Positions 33,525 to 43,285 are shown, counted from the first letter of the stretch. The stretch: 64,000 nt of DNA from Candidimonas nitroreducens (GCF_002209565.1 NZ_NJIH01000008.1:1-64000); one strand, 5' to 3'. Made by a program: numbers and translations. Notes: generated by a model not told the origin, from the sequence alone.

Positions 33525-34433
33525 GTGAGCATTACAGCAATCCCGAACCCGGTTCCGGCTCCGGCCCGATCCGGCACCGCGCATTCCGGCCCGGAACAGC
33601 CCCATCTGGCGCAGCCGCTGGCCGCGCTTTGGGCCGCGCTGGTGGAACGCGTGGCGGCAATAGGTGCGAGCCACTCGGACGCAGTCTTTGCTTCCTCGCT
33701 GGCGGCCGAGGACATGCTGCTGCTGCATGCCATCGCCTGCGCGCACGCACCCATCGAAGTCTTCACCCTGGACACCGGGCGCCTGCACGCCGAGACGCTC
33801 GGCATGGTCGACGTGATCGCCCAGCGCTACGGCATCCAGGTGCGCCGCGTACGGCCCGACGCGGCCGCCGTGCGCGAGCACGTGCGGCAGCATGGCGAAT
33901 ACGCTTTCTATGAAAGCCTGGAGCTGCGCAAGGCCTGTTGCGGCATACGCAAGGTCGAGCCGCTGCGCCGCGCCCTGGCGGGGCGCTCGGCCTGGCTTAC
34001 CGGCCAGCGGCGCGAACAGTCGACGACACGCGCCGAGCTGCCGGAATCCGAATTCGACACAGTGTTCGGCCTGCAAAAGTACAACCCGCTGGCGGCCTGG
34101 ACGCAACAGCAGCTCTGGGACGCCATACGCGGCCTGGACATCCCCTACAACCCGCTGCACGACCAGGGCTATCCGTCCATAGGCTGCGAACCCTGTACGC
34201 GCGCGGTGCGGCCGGGCGAGGATGTGCGCGCCGGACGCTGGTGGTGGGAACAGCGCGACTCGCGGGAATGCGGGCTGCACGCCGGCAATCTGGCGCCGGC
34301 CGGCGCCCCGGGCGCGGCCGCGGCGCCCGAAGTGCAGGCAACTGGGCTAACGGACGCGGCCGGCGGCGCCGCGTCCGGGCCGGCGGCAGCGGCCGCCTCA
34401 CACAAGGCCGCCACGCAGCATCAAGGTATTTGA
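33525..34433 (+). CDS. cysH: Adenylyl-sulfate (APS) reductase, assimilatory
   Basis: A 302-residue PAPS/APS reductase. VFASSLAAEDMLLLHAI is the nucleotide-binding segment and VFTLDTGRLHAETL follows. The extra cysteine pairs KACCGIRKVEPL and GCEPCTRAV bind a 4Fe-4S cluster, which marks the APS-reducing type, and ECGLH near residue 250 holds the catalytic Cys. The last ~45 residues are an Ala/Gly-rich tail absent from typical members. It makes sulfite from APS and starts a cysH-cysD-cysN operon. GTG start; no good Shine-Dalgarno seen. Confidence 0.9.
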   Translation: MSITAIPNPVPAPARSGTAHSGPEQPHLAQPLAALWAALVERVAAIGASHSDAVFASSLAAEDMLLLHAIACAHAPIEVFTLDTGRLHAETLGMVDVIAQRYGIQVRRVRPDAAAVREHVRQHGEYAFYESLELRKACCGIRKVEPLRRALAGRSAWLTGQRREQSTTRAELPESEFDTVFGLQKYNPLAAWTQQQLWDAIRGLDIPYNPLHDQGYPSIGCEPCTRAVRPGEDVRAGRWWWEQRDSRECGLHAGNLAPAGAPGAAAAPEVQATGLTDAAGGAASGPAAAAASHKAATQHQGI

Positions 34434-34448
34434 TAAAGGAAACGAAAC

Positions 34449-35357
34449 ATGGGCGATATCTCTTCGCGTACACACCTGGACTGGCTGGAGTCGGAAGCCA
34501 TATATATATTGCGCGAGGTCGCCGCCGAGTGCGAGCGCCCGGTGCTGCTGTTTTCGGGCGGCAAGGATTCGGTGGTACTGCTGCGCCTGGCCGAGAAGGC
34601 CTTCCGCCCCGCGGCCTTTCCGTTTCCGCTGATGCATATCGACACCGGCCACAATTTCGACGAGGTCATAGCGTTCCGCGACCGGCGCGTGGCCGAGCTG
34701 GGCGAGCGCCTGATCGTGCGCAGTGTAGAAGATTCCATTGCGCGCGGCAGCGTGGTGCTGCGCCGCGAGACCGATTCGCGCAACGCCGCGCAGGCCACCA
34801 CGCTGCTCGAGGCTATAGAGGAATTCGGCTTCGACGCCTGCATAGGCGGCGCGCGGCGCGACGAAGAAAAGGCCCGCGCCAAAGAGCGCGTGTTCTCGTT
34901 CCGCGACGAGTTCGGACAGTGGGATCCGAAGGCGCAGCGCCCCGAACTCTGGAACCTGTTCAATACCAAGGTTCACAAGGGCGAGAACATGCGCGTCTTC
35001 CCGATTTCCAACTGGACCGAGCTGGACGTCTGGCAGTACATCCGGCGTGAAGGCCTGAGCCTGCCCTCTATTTATTACTCGCACGAGCGCCGGGTGGTCG
35101 AACGCAACGGCATGCTGGTGCCGGTGACGCGGCTCACGCCGCCCAAGCCGGGCGAGGCGGTGCAAACGCGCAGCGTGCGCTTCCGCACGGTGGGTGACAT
35201 CTCGTGCACCTGCCCGGTGGCCTCGACCGCGGCCAGTCCCGAGGCCATCATTGCCGAGACCGCCATCACCACCATTACCGAGCGCGGCGCCACGCGCATG
35301 GACGACCAGACCTCCGAGGCATCGATGGAGCGTCGCAAGAAACTGGGGTACTTCTAA
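34449..35357 (+). CDS. cysD: Sulfate adenylyltransferase subunit 2
   Basis: A 302-residue ATP-pyrophosphatase-type protein. The PP-loop is LLFSGGKDSVVLLRLAEKAF; further motifs are HIDTGHNFDEVIAFRD, GARRDEEKARAKERVFSFRD and the C-terminal MERRKKLGYF shared by all CysD. With CysN it forms APS from sulfate and ATP. It starts 15 bases after cysH (AAAGGAAACG before the ATG), and its stop overlaps the cysN start by one base. Confidence 0.95.
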   Translation: MGDISSRTHLDWLESEAIYILREVAAECERPVLLFSGGKDSVVLLRLAEKAFRPAAFPFPLMHIDTGHNFDEVIAFRDRRVAELGERLIVRSVEDSIARGSVVLRRETDSRNAAQATTLLEAIEEFGFDACIGGARRDEEKARAKERVFSFRDEFGQWDPKAQRPELWNLFNTKVHKGENMRVFPISNWTELDVWQYIRREGLSLPSIYYSHERRVVERNGMLVPVTRLTPPKPGEAVQTRSVRFRTVGDISCTCPVASTAASPEAIIAETAITTITERGATRMDDQTSEASMERRKKLGYF

Positions 35358-36652
35358 TGAATGCAGTGAATGAATCCTGGCTGTCCGCCGCCGACTCCGG
35401 TGTGCTGCGCCTGATCACCGCGGGCTCGGTCGACGACGGCAAGTCCACCCTGATCGGCCGCCTGCTGTACGACAGCAAGGGCGTGTTCGCCGATCAGCTG
35501 GCTGCCATCTCGCGCTCGAAGTACAAGCGCGCCGCCGCCAGCGAGATCGACCTGTCGCTGCTGACCGACGGCCTGGAGGCCGAGCGCGAGCAGGGCATTA
35601 CCATCGATGTGGCCTATCGCTACTTCGCCACGCCGCTGCGCAAGTTCATTGTTGCCGATGCGCCCGGCCACGAGCAGTACACGCGCAATATGGTGACCGG
35701 CGCTTCCACCGCCGAAGTGGCGGTGATCCTGATCGACGCCAGCCGGGTGCGCGACGGCAAGCTGCTGCCGCAGACCAAGCGCCACAGCGCGCTGGCCCAT
35801 TTGCTGGGCCTGCGCCACATCGTGGTGGCGGTCAACAAGATGGATCTGGTCGGCTGGGATCCGCAGGTGTTCGAACGCATCCGCGCCGCCTATGCCGAAT
35901 TGGCAGCCAAGCTCGGCATTGCCCACTTCCACATCGTGCCTATGTCGGCGCTGGAGGGCGGCAACGTGGTGCGCCGCTCCGAGCATACGCCGTGGTACGA
36001 CGGCCTGCCGCTATTGGCGCTGCTGGAAAACCTGCCGCTGGGCGGCCCGTTGCCGCGGGCCGAGGCGCGCTTCTTCGTGCAGTGGGTCATACGCCACGAC
36101 GGGCATGCGGTGGATGACTTCCGCGGCTACGCCGGCAGGCTGGCCGCCGGCACCTTGGCGGTGGGCGACGCAATCAAGGTGCTGCCGGCCGGCGCCACCG
36201 CCCGCGTGGCGCGGCTGGTGCAGTTCGATCGCGACGTCGACGCGGTGCATGCCGGCGACAGCGTGGCCGTGGTGCTGGATCGCGACATCGATGTGTCGCG
36301 CGGCGACCTGATCGTGGCGCAGGATGCGCCGCTGCGAGTGGCGCGCGAGTTCGAGGCCGAGCTTTGCTGGCTGGATCAGCGGGCCCTGAGTCCGGTGCGC
36401 CAGTACTGGCTGAAGCAGGGCACGCGCCTGACCCAGGCGCGCATCAAGGCCGTGCATACGCGGCGCGACATCCAGGAACTGCAGGATGTCGGCGCGGGCG
36501 GCGCCCTGGCCATGAACGACATAGGCCGGGTCACCGTGACCACGCGTGAAGCGCTGGCGCTGGATCCTTACGACGAGCAGGCGGCCACCGGGGCCTTCAT
36601 CCTGATCGACGCCGCCACCCACCAGACCGCCGCCGCGGGCATGGTGCGCTGA
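35357..36652 (+). CDS. cysN: Sulfate adenylyltransferase subunit 1 (GTPase)
   Basis: A 431-residue EF-Tu-like GTPase. G1 is GSVDDGKSTLIGRLLYD, G3 is VADAPGHEQYTRNM and G4 is NKMDLVGWD; domains II and III follow. The protein ends without an APS kinase domain, which agrees with the direct APS reductase next door, since PAPS would not be needed. It starts in the cysD stop codon (TAATG). Confidence 0.95.
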   Translation: MNAVNESWLSAADSGVLRLITAGSVDDGKSTLIGRLLYDSKGVFADQLAAISRSKYKRAAASEIDLSLLTDGLEAEREQGITIDVAYRYFATPLRKFIVADAPGHEQYTRNMVTGASTAEVAVILIDASRVRDGKLLPQTKRHSALAHLLGLRHIVVAVNKMDLVGWDPQVFERIRAAYAELAAKLGIAHFHIVPMSALEGGNVVRRSEHTPWYDGLPLLALLENLPLGGPLPRAEARFFVQWVIRHDGHAVDDFRGYAGRLAAGTLAVGDAIKVLPAGATARVARLVQFDRDVDAVHAGDSVAVVLDRDIDVSRGDLIVAQDAPLRVAREFEAELCWLDQRALSPVRQYWLKQGTRLTQARIKAVHTRRDIQELQDVGAGGALAMNDIGRVTVTTREALALDPYDEQAATGAFILIDAATHQTAAAGMVR

Positions 36653-36660
36653 AACGGGGC

Positions 36661-36679
36661 GCCCCGCGCAGCGCGGGGC
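36661..36679. terminator. Bidirectional terminator between cysN and the thioesterase gene
   Basis: GCCCCGCG, a three-base loop and CGCGGGGC form a perfect 8-pair hairpin filling the space between two convergent genes. Confidence 0.7.
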
Positions 36680-37165
36680 TCAGGCCACTTCGTGCTTGAT
36701 CTGCTGATGTCGGCGCTCCATTTCCTGGCGCAGCTCGCGGCGTAGTTGCGCCGCCTTGTAGCGCGTCTTTTCTTCCTCGGTGGCGGGCGTGAGCGGGGGC
36801 ACCTCTACCGGGGTGCCCTGGTCGTCGACCGCAATCATCGTGAAATAACAGCTGTTGGTGTGGCGCACCAGCTTGCGCCGTATGTCTTCGGTCACGACCT
36901 TGATGCCGATCTCCATGGAGGTGCGGCCGGTGTAGTTCACCGAGGCGTGGAAGGTGACCAGTTCGCCCACGTGTATGGGCTGGCGGAACATCACCTGGTC
37001 GACCGACAGGGTCACCACATAGGTGCCCGCATAGCGGCTGGCACAGGCGTAGGCCACCAGATCCAGGTGCTTGAGTATGGAGCCGCCGTGCACATTGCCC
37101 GAGAAATTGGCCATGTCCGGCGTCATCAGTATGGTCATGGAAATCTGGTGCGAGGCGTCGTTCAT
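36680..37165 (-). CDS. Acyl-CoA thioesterase (hot-dog fold, YciA/BACH type)
   Basis: A 161-residue thioesterase. NFSGNVHGGSILKHLDLVAY holds the active-site Asn/Gly-Gly/Asp arrangement, and VDQVMFRQPIHVGELVTFHA is the second conserved block. The C-terminus is a charged helix (RRELRQEMERRHQQIKHE). It hydrolyses acyl-CoA in the cytoplasm. The ATG at 37165 has no clear ribosome site, but longer starts run through the AT-rich promoter region. Confidence 0.88.
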   Translation of the reverse strand: MNDASHQISMTILMTPDMANFSGNVHGGSILKHLDLVAYACASRYAGTYVVTLSVDQVMFRQPIHVGELVTFHASVNYTGRTSMEIGIKVVTEDIRRKLVRHTNSCYFTMIAVDDQGTPVEVPPLTPATEEEKTRYKAAQLRRELRQEMERRHQQIKHEVA

Positions 37166-37260
37166 GGCGGGGGGATCCGTGGAGGGCGAGAAAGGGCGGG
37201 CGCCGCGCGCGGATAGCATCCGCCGGCGGCCCCGGCCCGGAGGTTTCCGGGCGAGACCCT

Positions 37261-37298
37261 TACTGTAAAGAAGTAAAGCAAAAAGAAGAAGTACAGTA
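37261..37298. promoter_or_regulatory. Inverted repeat between divergent genes
   Basis: TACTGTA (37261-37267) and TACAGTA (37292-37298) are perfect inverted arms around a 24-base purine-rich stretch, between the thioesterase gene and yggS. It could be an operator for either gene. Confidence 0.4.
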
Positions 37299-37326
37299 GA
37301 GGCGCCCAATGAAAAATTAGTGTGCA

Positions 37327-38061
37327 ATGACCACAGACCTGCCGATACCTGATTCCATGGAAAGCCGCCTGGCGGCGATACGCACCCGTATGGCGGCGGC
37401 CTGCGCCCGTGCCGGACGCGCATCCGCCGAGGTGGCGCTGCTGCCGGTCAGCAAGACTTTCGGCGTCGAGGCCGTGCGCCAGGCCATGGCCCTGGGCCTG
37501 CGGCGTTTCGGCGAGAACAAGACTCAGGAAATCCGCCAGAAGGCGGCGCAGTTCGAGGCCGACGGGCCGCAATGGGTGATGATCGGCCACCTGCAGACCA
37601 ACAAGGCGCGCGATGCGGCGCGGCTGGCCGCTGAAGTGCAGTCGCTCGATCGGCTGGATCTTGCGCGCGAGCTGGATCTGCGCCTGCAGAAAGAAGGCCG
37701 GGCGCTGGACGTGCTGGTACAGGTCAAGACCTCGCCCGAGCCCAGCAAGTTCGGGCTGGATCCGGCCGCGCTGCCGGCCTTCCTGCGCGAGCTCGCCGCT
37801 TTCCACAGCCTGCGTCCGCGCGGCTTGATGACCCTGGCCGTGCAGTCCGACGACCCGCAGGCGGTGCGCGAGTGTTTCTGCTGCCTGCGGATGTGGCGCG
37901 GGCGCCTGCGCGAAGACGGCTTCCTGGGCCTGGAGCGCCTGTCCATGGGCATGAGCGGCGACTTTGAACTGGCCATCGAGGAAGGCTCGACCGAAGTGCG
38001 CATCGGTTCGGCGATCTTCGGCGCGCGCAGCTACCCGGCGCGCCTACCCGGGGGCGCGTAG
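37327..38061 (+). CDS. yggS: YggS/PLPBP family pyridoxal phosphate homeostasis protein
   Basis: A 244-residue alanine-racemase-fold protein. The PLP lysine is in ALLPVSKTFGVEAVRQ; other landmarks are FGENKTQEIRQKA, WVMIGHLQTNKARDAA and LSMGMSGDFELAIEEGSTEVRIGSAIFG (given here in part as LSMGMSGDFELAIE). It buffers free PLP and affects amino-acid metabolism. Only a short untranslated leader separates it from the AT-rich divergent region. Confidence 0.92.
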   Translation: MTTDLPIPDSMESRLAAIRTRMAAACARAGRASAEVALLPVSKTFGVEAVRQAMALGLRRFGENKTQEIRQKAAQFEADGPQWVMIGHLQTNKARDAARLAAEVQSLDRLDLARELDLRLQKEGRALDVLVQVKTSPEPSKFGLDPAALPAFLRELAAFHSLRPRGLMTLAVQSDDPQAVRECFCCLRMWRGRLREDGFLGLERLSMGMSGDFELAIEEGSTEVRIGSAIFGARSYPARLPGGA

Positions 38062-38226
38062 CAGCCGGGAACCAGCCCGCCCCGCCCGTTGCGGCGCAAT
38101 GCCACGGCGGGCATGCTTCTGCTAGAATTTTTTACCGGCCTTGCCGCTGCCAGGAATAGCGCGGCGGGCCGGGCGGCGTGGGCATCTACCATGCATCGAA
38201 ACAAGAAAACATAACCAGGAGCAACG

Positions 38227-39060
38227 ATGCGATATTTCCAAAAATTCATGCTGGCCGCTGCGCTGCCCGCGGTGTGCGCGGCCATGCCGCTGGCGGCGCA
38301 GGCCGCCGGCCCGATCACCGCCGGCTCCATCACCAACAGCCCGCCGATGATCTCTTATGCCTCGGACGGCACCACGCTGCAGGGCGTCATCGTCGACCTG
38401 GCGGCGGCCATGAGCAAGCAGATGGGCCGCCAGATCGTCTTCAAGGCCATGCCCTTCAGCGGCCTGCTGCCGGCCATGCAGGCCAAGCGCATCGACATCT
38501 CCTTCACGCTCATGAACGACACGCCCAAGCGCGAAGAGCTGGTGGACTTCGTCGACTTCTTCAACCTGGGCACCATGCTGCTGATCAAGAAAGGCAACCC
38601 GCAGCATGTGCAAAGCCTGGAAACCATGTGCGGCATGACCGTGTCCACGGTGCAAGGCTCGACGCAGGTGACGCTGGTCAACGAAGTCAACGCCAAGTGC
38701 AGCGCCGCCGGCAAGCCGGCCATCAAGAACATGCAGTACGCCCAGCCGTCGGACGCCCGCCTGCAGGTGCAGACCGGCCGGGTGGCGGCCTTCCTGGGCA
38801 ATTCGCCGGTCATGGTCTACCTGGCCAAGACGGCCGACAACGGCAAGCTGTTCGACGTGGTGGCCGGCCATGTGTACCAGCCGGTGCCGCTGGGCATCAG
38901 CGTGGCCAAGGACAACACCGCCTTGCGCGACCAGCTGCAAAAGGCCCTGAACGCCCTGATTGCCGACGGCAGCTACCTCAAGATCCTGCAAAAGTACGGG
39001 GTGGCGGACGGGGCGCTGAAGTCCGCCGCGATCAACGGCGGCAAGAACCTCAAGCTGTGA
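38227..39060 (+). CDS. Amino-acid ABC transporter substrate-binding protein (family 3)
   Basis: A 277-residue protein with a signal peptide ending near PLAAQAAG and the family 3 binding fold: GVIVDLAAAMSKQMGRQI, MQAKRIDISFTLMNDTPKR and the ligand loop GMTVSTVQGSTQVTLVNE. It is followed by matching permease and ATPase genes. CAGGAG precedes the ATG. Ligand unknown, most likely a polar amino acid or opine. Confidence 0.9.
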   Translation: MRYFQKFMLAAALPAVCAAMPLAAQAAGPITAGSITNSPPMISYASDGTTLQGVIVDLAAAMSKQMGRQIVFKAMPFSGLLPAMQAKRIDISFTLMNDTPKREELVDFVDFFNLGTMLLIKKGNPQHVQSLETMCGMTVSTVQGSTQVTLVNEVNAKCSAAGKPAIKNMQYAQPSDARLQVQTGRVAAFLGNSPVMVYLAKTADNGKLFDVVAGHVYQPVPLGISVAKDNTALRDQLQKALNALIADGSYLKILQKYGVADGALKSAAINGGKNLKL

Positions 39061-39139
39061 ACATCAGGCCTAGTGCAAGCCCGGCCCGCAGGGGCGGGGC
39101 CGCACGGCACCCGGGCTCACGCCGCGCCGGGCCGGCCGC

Positions 39140-39943
39140 ATGACGCGCATCGTTCCGCTGCGGCGCCCGTGGCTCTGGACGGGCAGCGCGGTGGTGGGCG
39201 TGCTGCTGGCGCTGCTGGCCGTGTCCATATTCCGCAACCCGAACATCCAGCATCCGGTCATCGCCCAGTACCAGTTCGCGCCGGCCATCATGGCGGGGCT
39301 GCGCACCACGGTGGTGCTGGCGGTGCTGGCCGAGATCATCGGCCTGGCGCTGGGCACGGTGCTGGCGCTGATGCGCCTGTCGTCCAGCCCGGTGCTGCGC
39401 CTGAGCAGCGGCTTCTACACCTGGCTGGTGCGCGGCACCCCGCTGCTGGTGCAGATATTGCTGTGGGGCAACCTGGCACTGCTGTTCCAGCACATCGGCC
39501 CGTTCGACACCAATACCCTCATGACGCCCTTCGTCGCCTCGGTGGTGGCCCTGGGCCTGAACGAGGCCGCCTACATGGCCGAGATCATGCGGGCCGGGCT
39601 GCTGGCGGTGGATCGCGGCCAGTACGAGGCATCGCAGGCGCTGGGCATGCGCCGCACGCTGGCCATGCGCCGCATCATCCTGCCGCAGGCCCTGCGCGTC
39701 ATCATCCCGCCGGCGGGCAACCAGTTCATTTCGCTGCTCAAGGCCACTTCGCTGGTCTCGGTCATCGCCGGCGGCGACCTGCTGACTGCCGCCGAGAACA
39801 TCTCTTCGGCCAATCTGCACACCATAGAACTGATGCTGGTGGCCACTTTCTGGTACCTGGTGCTGACCACGATCACCAGCATCGGCCAGTATTTCATGGA
39901 ACGGCGCCTGGCGCGCGGGACGGGGCCGCATGGCACACGCTGA
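39140..39943 (+). CDS. Polar amino-acid ABC transporter permease
   Basis: A 267-residue HisM/GlnP-type permease with five or six membrane segments. The His/Glu/Gln-family motif is [20 protein letters not shown], continuing [38 protein letters not shown] is the typical first family segment. The gene overlaps the ATPase gene by 14 bases, so translation is coupled. Confidence 0.9.
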   Translation: MTRIVPLRRPWLWTGSAVVGVLLALLAVSIFRNPNIQHPVIAQYQFAPAIMAGLRTTVVLAVLAEIIGLALGTVLALMRLSSSPVLRLSSGFYTWLVRGTPLLVQILLWGNLALLFQHIGPFDTNTLMTPFVASVVALGLNEAAYMAEIMRAGLLAVDRGQYEASQALGMRRTLAMRRIILPQALRVIIPPAGNQFISLLKATSLVSVIAGGDLLTAAENISSANLHTIELMLVATFWYLVLTTITSIGQYFMERRLARGTGPHGTR

Positions 39944-40823
39944 CGCGCCCGCAAGCGCAGACCTGTTCGCCGCGAGCCGCGAAGCCGCCGCGGGCCGGCC
40001 CGCGCAACAGCCCATGGTGCGCGCCGTCGACGTGCACAAGCGCTACGGGCGCGACGAGGTGCTCAAGGGCATCAGCCTGGAAGTCGCCGCCGGCGAAGTG
40101 CTGTGCCTGATCGGCCCCTCGGGCTCGGGCAAGAGCACCTTCCTGCGCTGCATCAACCACCTGGAAAAAATCGACGGTGGCCGGCTCTGGGTCGATGGCG
40201 AACTGATGGGCTACCGGGCGCGCGGCGACTGCCTGTACGAGCTGGGCGAACGCGAGGTGTGCCGCCAGCGCTCGGCCATCGGCATGGTGTTCCAGCGCTT
40301 CAATCTGTTCCCGCACATGACGGTGCTGGAAAACATCATCGAGGCGCCGCTGCGCGTCAAGGGCGAGAGCCGGGCCGCGGCGATCCAGCACGCGCAGGCG
40401 CTGCTGCAGCGGGTGGGCCTGCTGGCCAAGGCCGGCGCCTATCCCGCCCACCTGTCGGGCGGCCAGCAGCAGCGGGTCGCCATCGCCCGGGCGCTGGCCA
40501 TGCGGCCGCGCCTCATGCTGTTCGACGAACCCACCTCGGCGCTCGACCCCGAGCTCGTCGACGAGGTGCTGGCGGTGATGCGCGGCCTGGCCGAAGACGG
40601 CATGACGATGGTAGTCGTAACCCACGAAATGGCCTTCGCACGCGACGTGGGCGATACCATTGCATTCATGGACGGCGGCGTCATCGTCGAATCGGGCCCG
40701 CCCGGCCAGGTGCTGCTGCGGCCGCGCCACGAGCGTACCCGGGCCTTTCTGTCGCGCGTCATCGCCGGCGATGCGCAGGCGCAGGGCGCGTCGGGTGCAA
40801 GGCAGGATGATGGTATTTCCTAA
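39930..40823 (+). CDS. Polar amino-acid ABC transporter ATP-binding protein
   Basis: A 297-residue GlnQ/HisP-type ATPase. Walker A is [14 protein letters not shown], the signature [17 protein letters not shown], Walker [17 protein letters not shown] and the switch [13 protein letters not shown]. The first ~27 residues are an unusual Ala-rich lead; a later internal start at [12 protein letters not shown] would give a normal length. It completes the three-gene transporter. Confidence 0.92.
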   Translation: MAHADAPASADLFAASREAAAGRPAQQPMVRAVDVHKRYGRDEVLKGISLEVAAGEVLCLIGPSGSGKSTFLRCINHLEKIDGGRLWVDGELMGYRARGDCLYELGEREVCRQRSAIGMVFQRFNLFPHMTVLENIIEAPLRVKGESRAAAIQHAQALLQRVGLLAKAGAYPAHLSGGQQQRVAIARALAMRPRLMLFDEPTSALDPELVDEVLAVMRGLAEDGMTMVVVTHEMAFARDVGDTIAFMDGGVIVESGPPGQVLLRPRHERTRAFLSRVIAGDAQAQGASGARQDDGIS

Positions 40824-40872
40824 TGCCGGGAACTGCAGGCTTCCGGCATAATTGGCGCTGATCTGCATAACA

Positions 40873-40893
40873 TTGTTACGTAATTCATAACAA
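40873..40893. promoter_or_regulatory. Inverted repeat upstream of a Bug receptor gene
   Basis: TTGTTA, nine bases, TAACAA form a perfect spaced dyad in an AT-rich patch about 107 bases before the ATG at 41000. A LysR- or GntR-type operator is possible; no regulator gene is adjacent. Confidence 0.45.
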
Positions 40894-40999
40894 CGTGCGC
40901 TTAAAAGCCGCGATACAAGTCGAATAATTTGAACCCGCTCCGCTCCTGTACCACGGCAAAGGCGCCGTACCGGGCGGGTCAGCCTCCAGGAGTTTTCCC

Positions 41000-41965
41000 A
41001 TGTCCAGATTGTTGAAAGGGCTCGTGGCCGTGTCGGCCCTGAGCGTTGCCGGCCTCGCCTCGGCCGCGTCCTGGCCGAGTGCGCCGGTGCACTGGGTCAT
41101 CCCCTATGCTGCCGGCGGCGGCTCCGACGTCATCGGCCGCATGGTGGCGGCCGAACTGCAGAAGAAGCTCGGCGTCAGCATCATCGTCGAGAACAAGCCG
41201 GGCGCCAGCACCATCATCGGCGCCACCTATGTCGAAAAATCCAAGCCCGACGGCTATACCGTGGGCACGGCCGATTCCGGCACCCTGGCCTACAATCCCT
41301 CGCTTTATTCCCACCTGCAGTACGATCCGGCCAAGTTCACCTACATAGGCGGGCTGGCGCGCTTCCCGCTGATGCTGGCCGTCAACGACAAGTCGCCCTT
41401 CAAAACGCTGGCCGACGTGCTGGCAGCCGCGCGCAAGTCGCCCGGCAAGCTCACCTCCGCTTCGGCCGGCAATGGTTCGCCGCACCACCTGGCGCTGGAA
41501 ATGTTCAACCAGCGCGCCGGCGTGAAGATCGTCAACGTGCCCTACAAGGGCGCGGCCCCGGCCATGACCGACCTGCTGGGCGGCCAGGTCGACATGGCCT
41601 TCGTGGATTCGGCCTCGGCCTATGCCAATATCAAGGCCGGCAAGATCCGCGTGCTGGCCACGGCCACGCCGCAGCGCATCGCTTTGCTGCCCGACGTGCC
41701 GACCATGGCCGAGGCGGGCGTCAAGAACTTCAATGCCTACGCCTGGCAGGGCCTGGTGGGCCCGGCGAACATGCCGGCCGACGCGGTCGGCAAGCTCAGC
41801 GCCGACCTCGAGGCCGCACTCAAGAGCCCGCAGCTCGACGGCAAGATCCGCGCCATCGGCGTAGAGCCCATGCCCATGACGCAGGCGGAATTCAAGAAGT
41901 ATTCCGACGAGCAGGAAGCCGAGTGGGCCAAGGTCATCAAGACCGCGGGCATCAAGCTCGATTGA
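41000..41965 (+). CDS. Bug/TctC-family solute receptor
   Basis: A 321-residue receptor with a signal peptide (MSRLLKGLVAVSALSVAGLA) and mature start SWPSAPVHWVIPYAAGGGSD. Motifs: VIGRMVAAELQKKLG, IVENKPGASTIIGATYVEKS and VPYKGAAPAMTDLLGGQVDM. CAGGAG lies upstream. It is a single-gene unit followed by a hairpin terminator, again without TctA/TctB. Confidence 0.92.
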   Translation: MSRLLKGLVAVSALSVAGLASAASWPSAPVHWVIPYAAGGGSDVIGRMVAAELQKKLGVSIIVENKPGASTIIGATYVEKSKPDGYTVGTADSGTLAYNPSLYSHLQYDPAKFTYIGGLARFPLMLAVNDKSPFKTLADVLAAARKSPGKLTSASAGNGSPHHLALEMFNQRAGVKIVNVPYKGAAPAMTDLLGGQVDMAFVDSASAYANIKAGKIRVLATATPQRIALLPDVPTMAEAGVKNFNAYAWQGLVGPANMPADAVGKLSADLEAALKSPQLDGKIRAIGVEPMPMTQAEFKKYSDEQEAEWAKVIKTAGIKLD

Positions 41966-41989
41966 CGCCTTCTTCTTGTTGGTACGCAG

Positions 41990-42008
41990 GGCCCGGCGCA
42001 GCCGGGCC
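41990..42008 (+). terminator. Terminator after the Bug receptor gene
   Basis: GGCCCGGC, loop GCA, GCCGGGCC: a perfect 8-pair hairpin 25 bases after the stop, with TCGTGCTTT following. Confidence 0.65.
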
Positions 42009-42268
42009 TCGTGCTTTGTGCGCCGCCATTGCACCTGCAAGCTGCGCCACGACGGTGCGTGCCGCGATGGTGACCGCCGCGGCGGCGAGCCTCGGCAGCG
42101 CGGCTGCAGCCGCGTTGGCCCGTGGCAGTCTTTTCCAAAATGTAGATGAGTCTGAACATTCCAGGATACGCGGCGTTCGGGCGGCGTTGGAGTCGGCGAT
42201 TCCGGCCACCGCGATTGCGGTAATATCGGCCTGAAGCTTCACTCCAGGGATTCTCATAGGGGATGTTC

Positions 42269-43285
42269 ATGCGTTACGCCAAATATGCGGCCGCCGCGCT
42301 GCTGATGTATTCCGTGACCCAGCTGGCCTGCGCCGGTACGCTGGACGTGGTCAAGAAGCGCGGCTACGTGCAGTGCGGCGTGACCACGGGTTTTGCCGGC
42401 TTCTCGGCACCCGACTCCAAGGGCGAGTGGAAGGGCCTGGACGTGGACATGTGCCGCGCCGTGGCCGCGGCCACGCTGGGCGATGCGTCCAAGTTCAAGG
42501 CGGTGCCGTTGAATTCGCAGCAGCGCTTCACCGCCCTGCAGTCCGGCGAGATCGACCTGCTGGCGCGCAACACCACCGTCACGCAGCAGCGCGACACGGC
42601 GCTGGGCGCGATCCACGCCGGCATCAACTACTACGACGGCCAGGGCTTCCTGGTGCCCAAGTCGCTCAATGTCAAAAGCGCCAAGGAACTCGACGGCGCC
42701 ACGGTCTGCATGCAGACCGGCACGTCCAACGAGAACACCATGGCCGACTGGGCGCGCGCCAACGGCATCCACTACAAGCCGGTGGTCATCGAGCAGTTCA
42801 ACGAGGTCGTCAACGCCTTCGCGGCGGGCCGCTGCGACGTCTTCACCACCGATGCCTCGGGCCTGGCTTCGATACGCATCTCCAAGCTCAGCAAGCCCGA
42901 CGACTATATGGTGCTGCCGGAGATCATCTCCAAAGAGCCGCTCGGGCCCTACGTGCGCCAGGGCGACGACAACTGGCTGAACATCGTGCAGTGGTCGCTG
43001 TACGCCATGATCGACGCCGAAGAGCTGGGGCTCACCTCCAAGAACGTCGACCAGAACCTGGACAGCAAGAACCCCGACGTGCGGCGCCTGCTGGGCGTGA
43101 CCCCTGGCGCGGGCAAGAACATGGGCGTCGACGAGAAGTGGGCCTACAACATCATCAAGCAGGTCGGCAATTACGGCGAAAGCTTCGAGCGCAACGTCGG
43201 CATGGGCAGCCCGCTCAAGCTGCAGCGCGGTCTGAACGCGCTGTGGACCAAGGGCGGCCTGATGTATTCCCCGCCGCTGAACTGA
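42269..43285 (+). CDS. aapJ: General L-amino-acid ABC transporter substrate-binding protein (AapJ-like)
   Basis: A 338-residue family 3 binding protein with a signal peptide ending near LACAG. It has the AapJ/BztA landmarks CGVTTGFAGFSAPDSKGEWK, GLDVDMCRAVAAATLGDA, LARNTTVTQQRDT, DGATVCMQTGTSNENTMADW and GPYVRQGDDNWLNIVQWSLY. The ATG at 42269 is six bases after AGGGG, better than the ATG at 42263. In other genomes aapJ leads an aapJQMP operon; here no permease genes follow, so it works with a distant transporter or is orphaned. Confidence 0.9.
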   Translation: MRYAKYAAAALLMYSVTQLACAGTLDVVKKRGYVQCGVTTGFAGFSAPDSKGEWKGLDVDMCRAVAAATLGDASKFKAVPLNSQQRFTALQSGEIDLLARNTTVTQQRDTALGAIHAGINYYDGQGFLVPKSLNVKSAKELDGATVCMQTGTSNENTMADWARANGIHYKPVVIEQFNEVVNAFAAGRCDVFTTDASGLASIRISKLSKPDDYMVLPEIISKEPLGPYVRQGDDNWLNIVQWSLYAMIDAEELGLTSKNVDQNLDSKNPDVRRLLGVTPGAGKNMGVDEKWAYNIIKQVGNYGESFERNVGMGSPLKLQRGLNALWTKGGLMYSPPLN

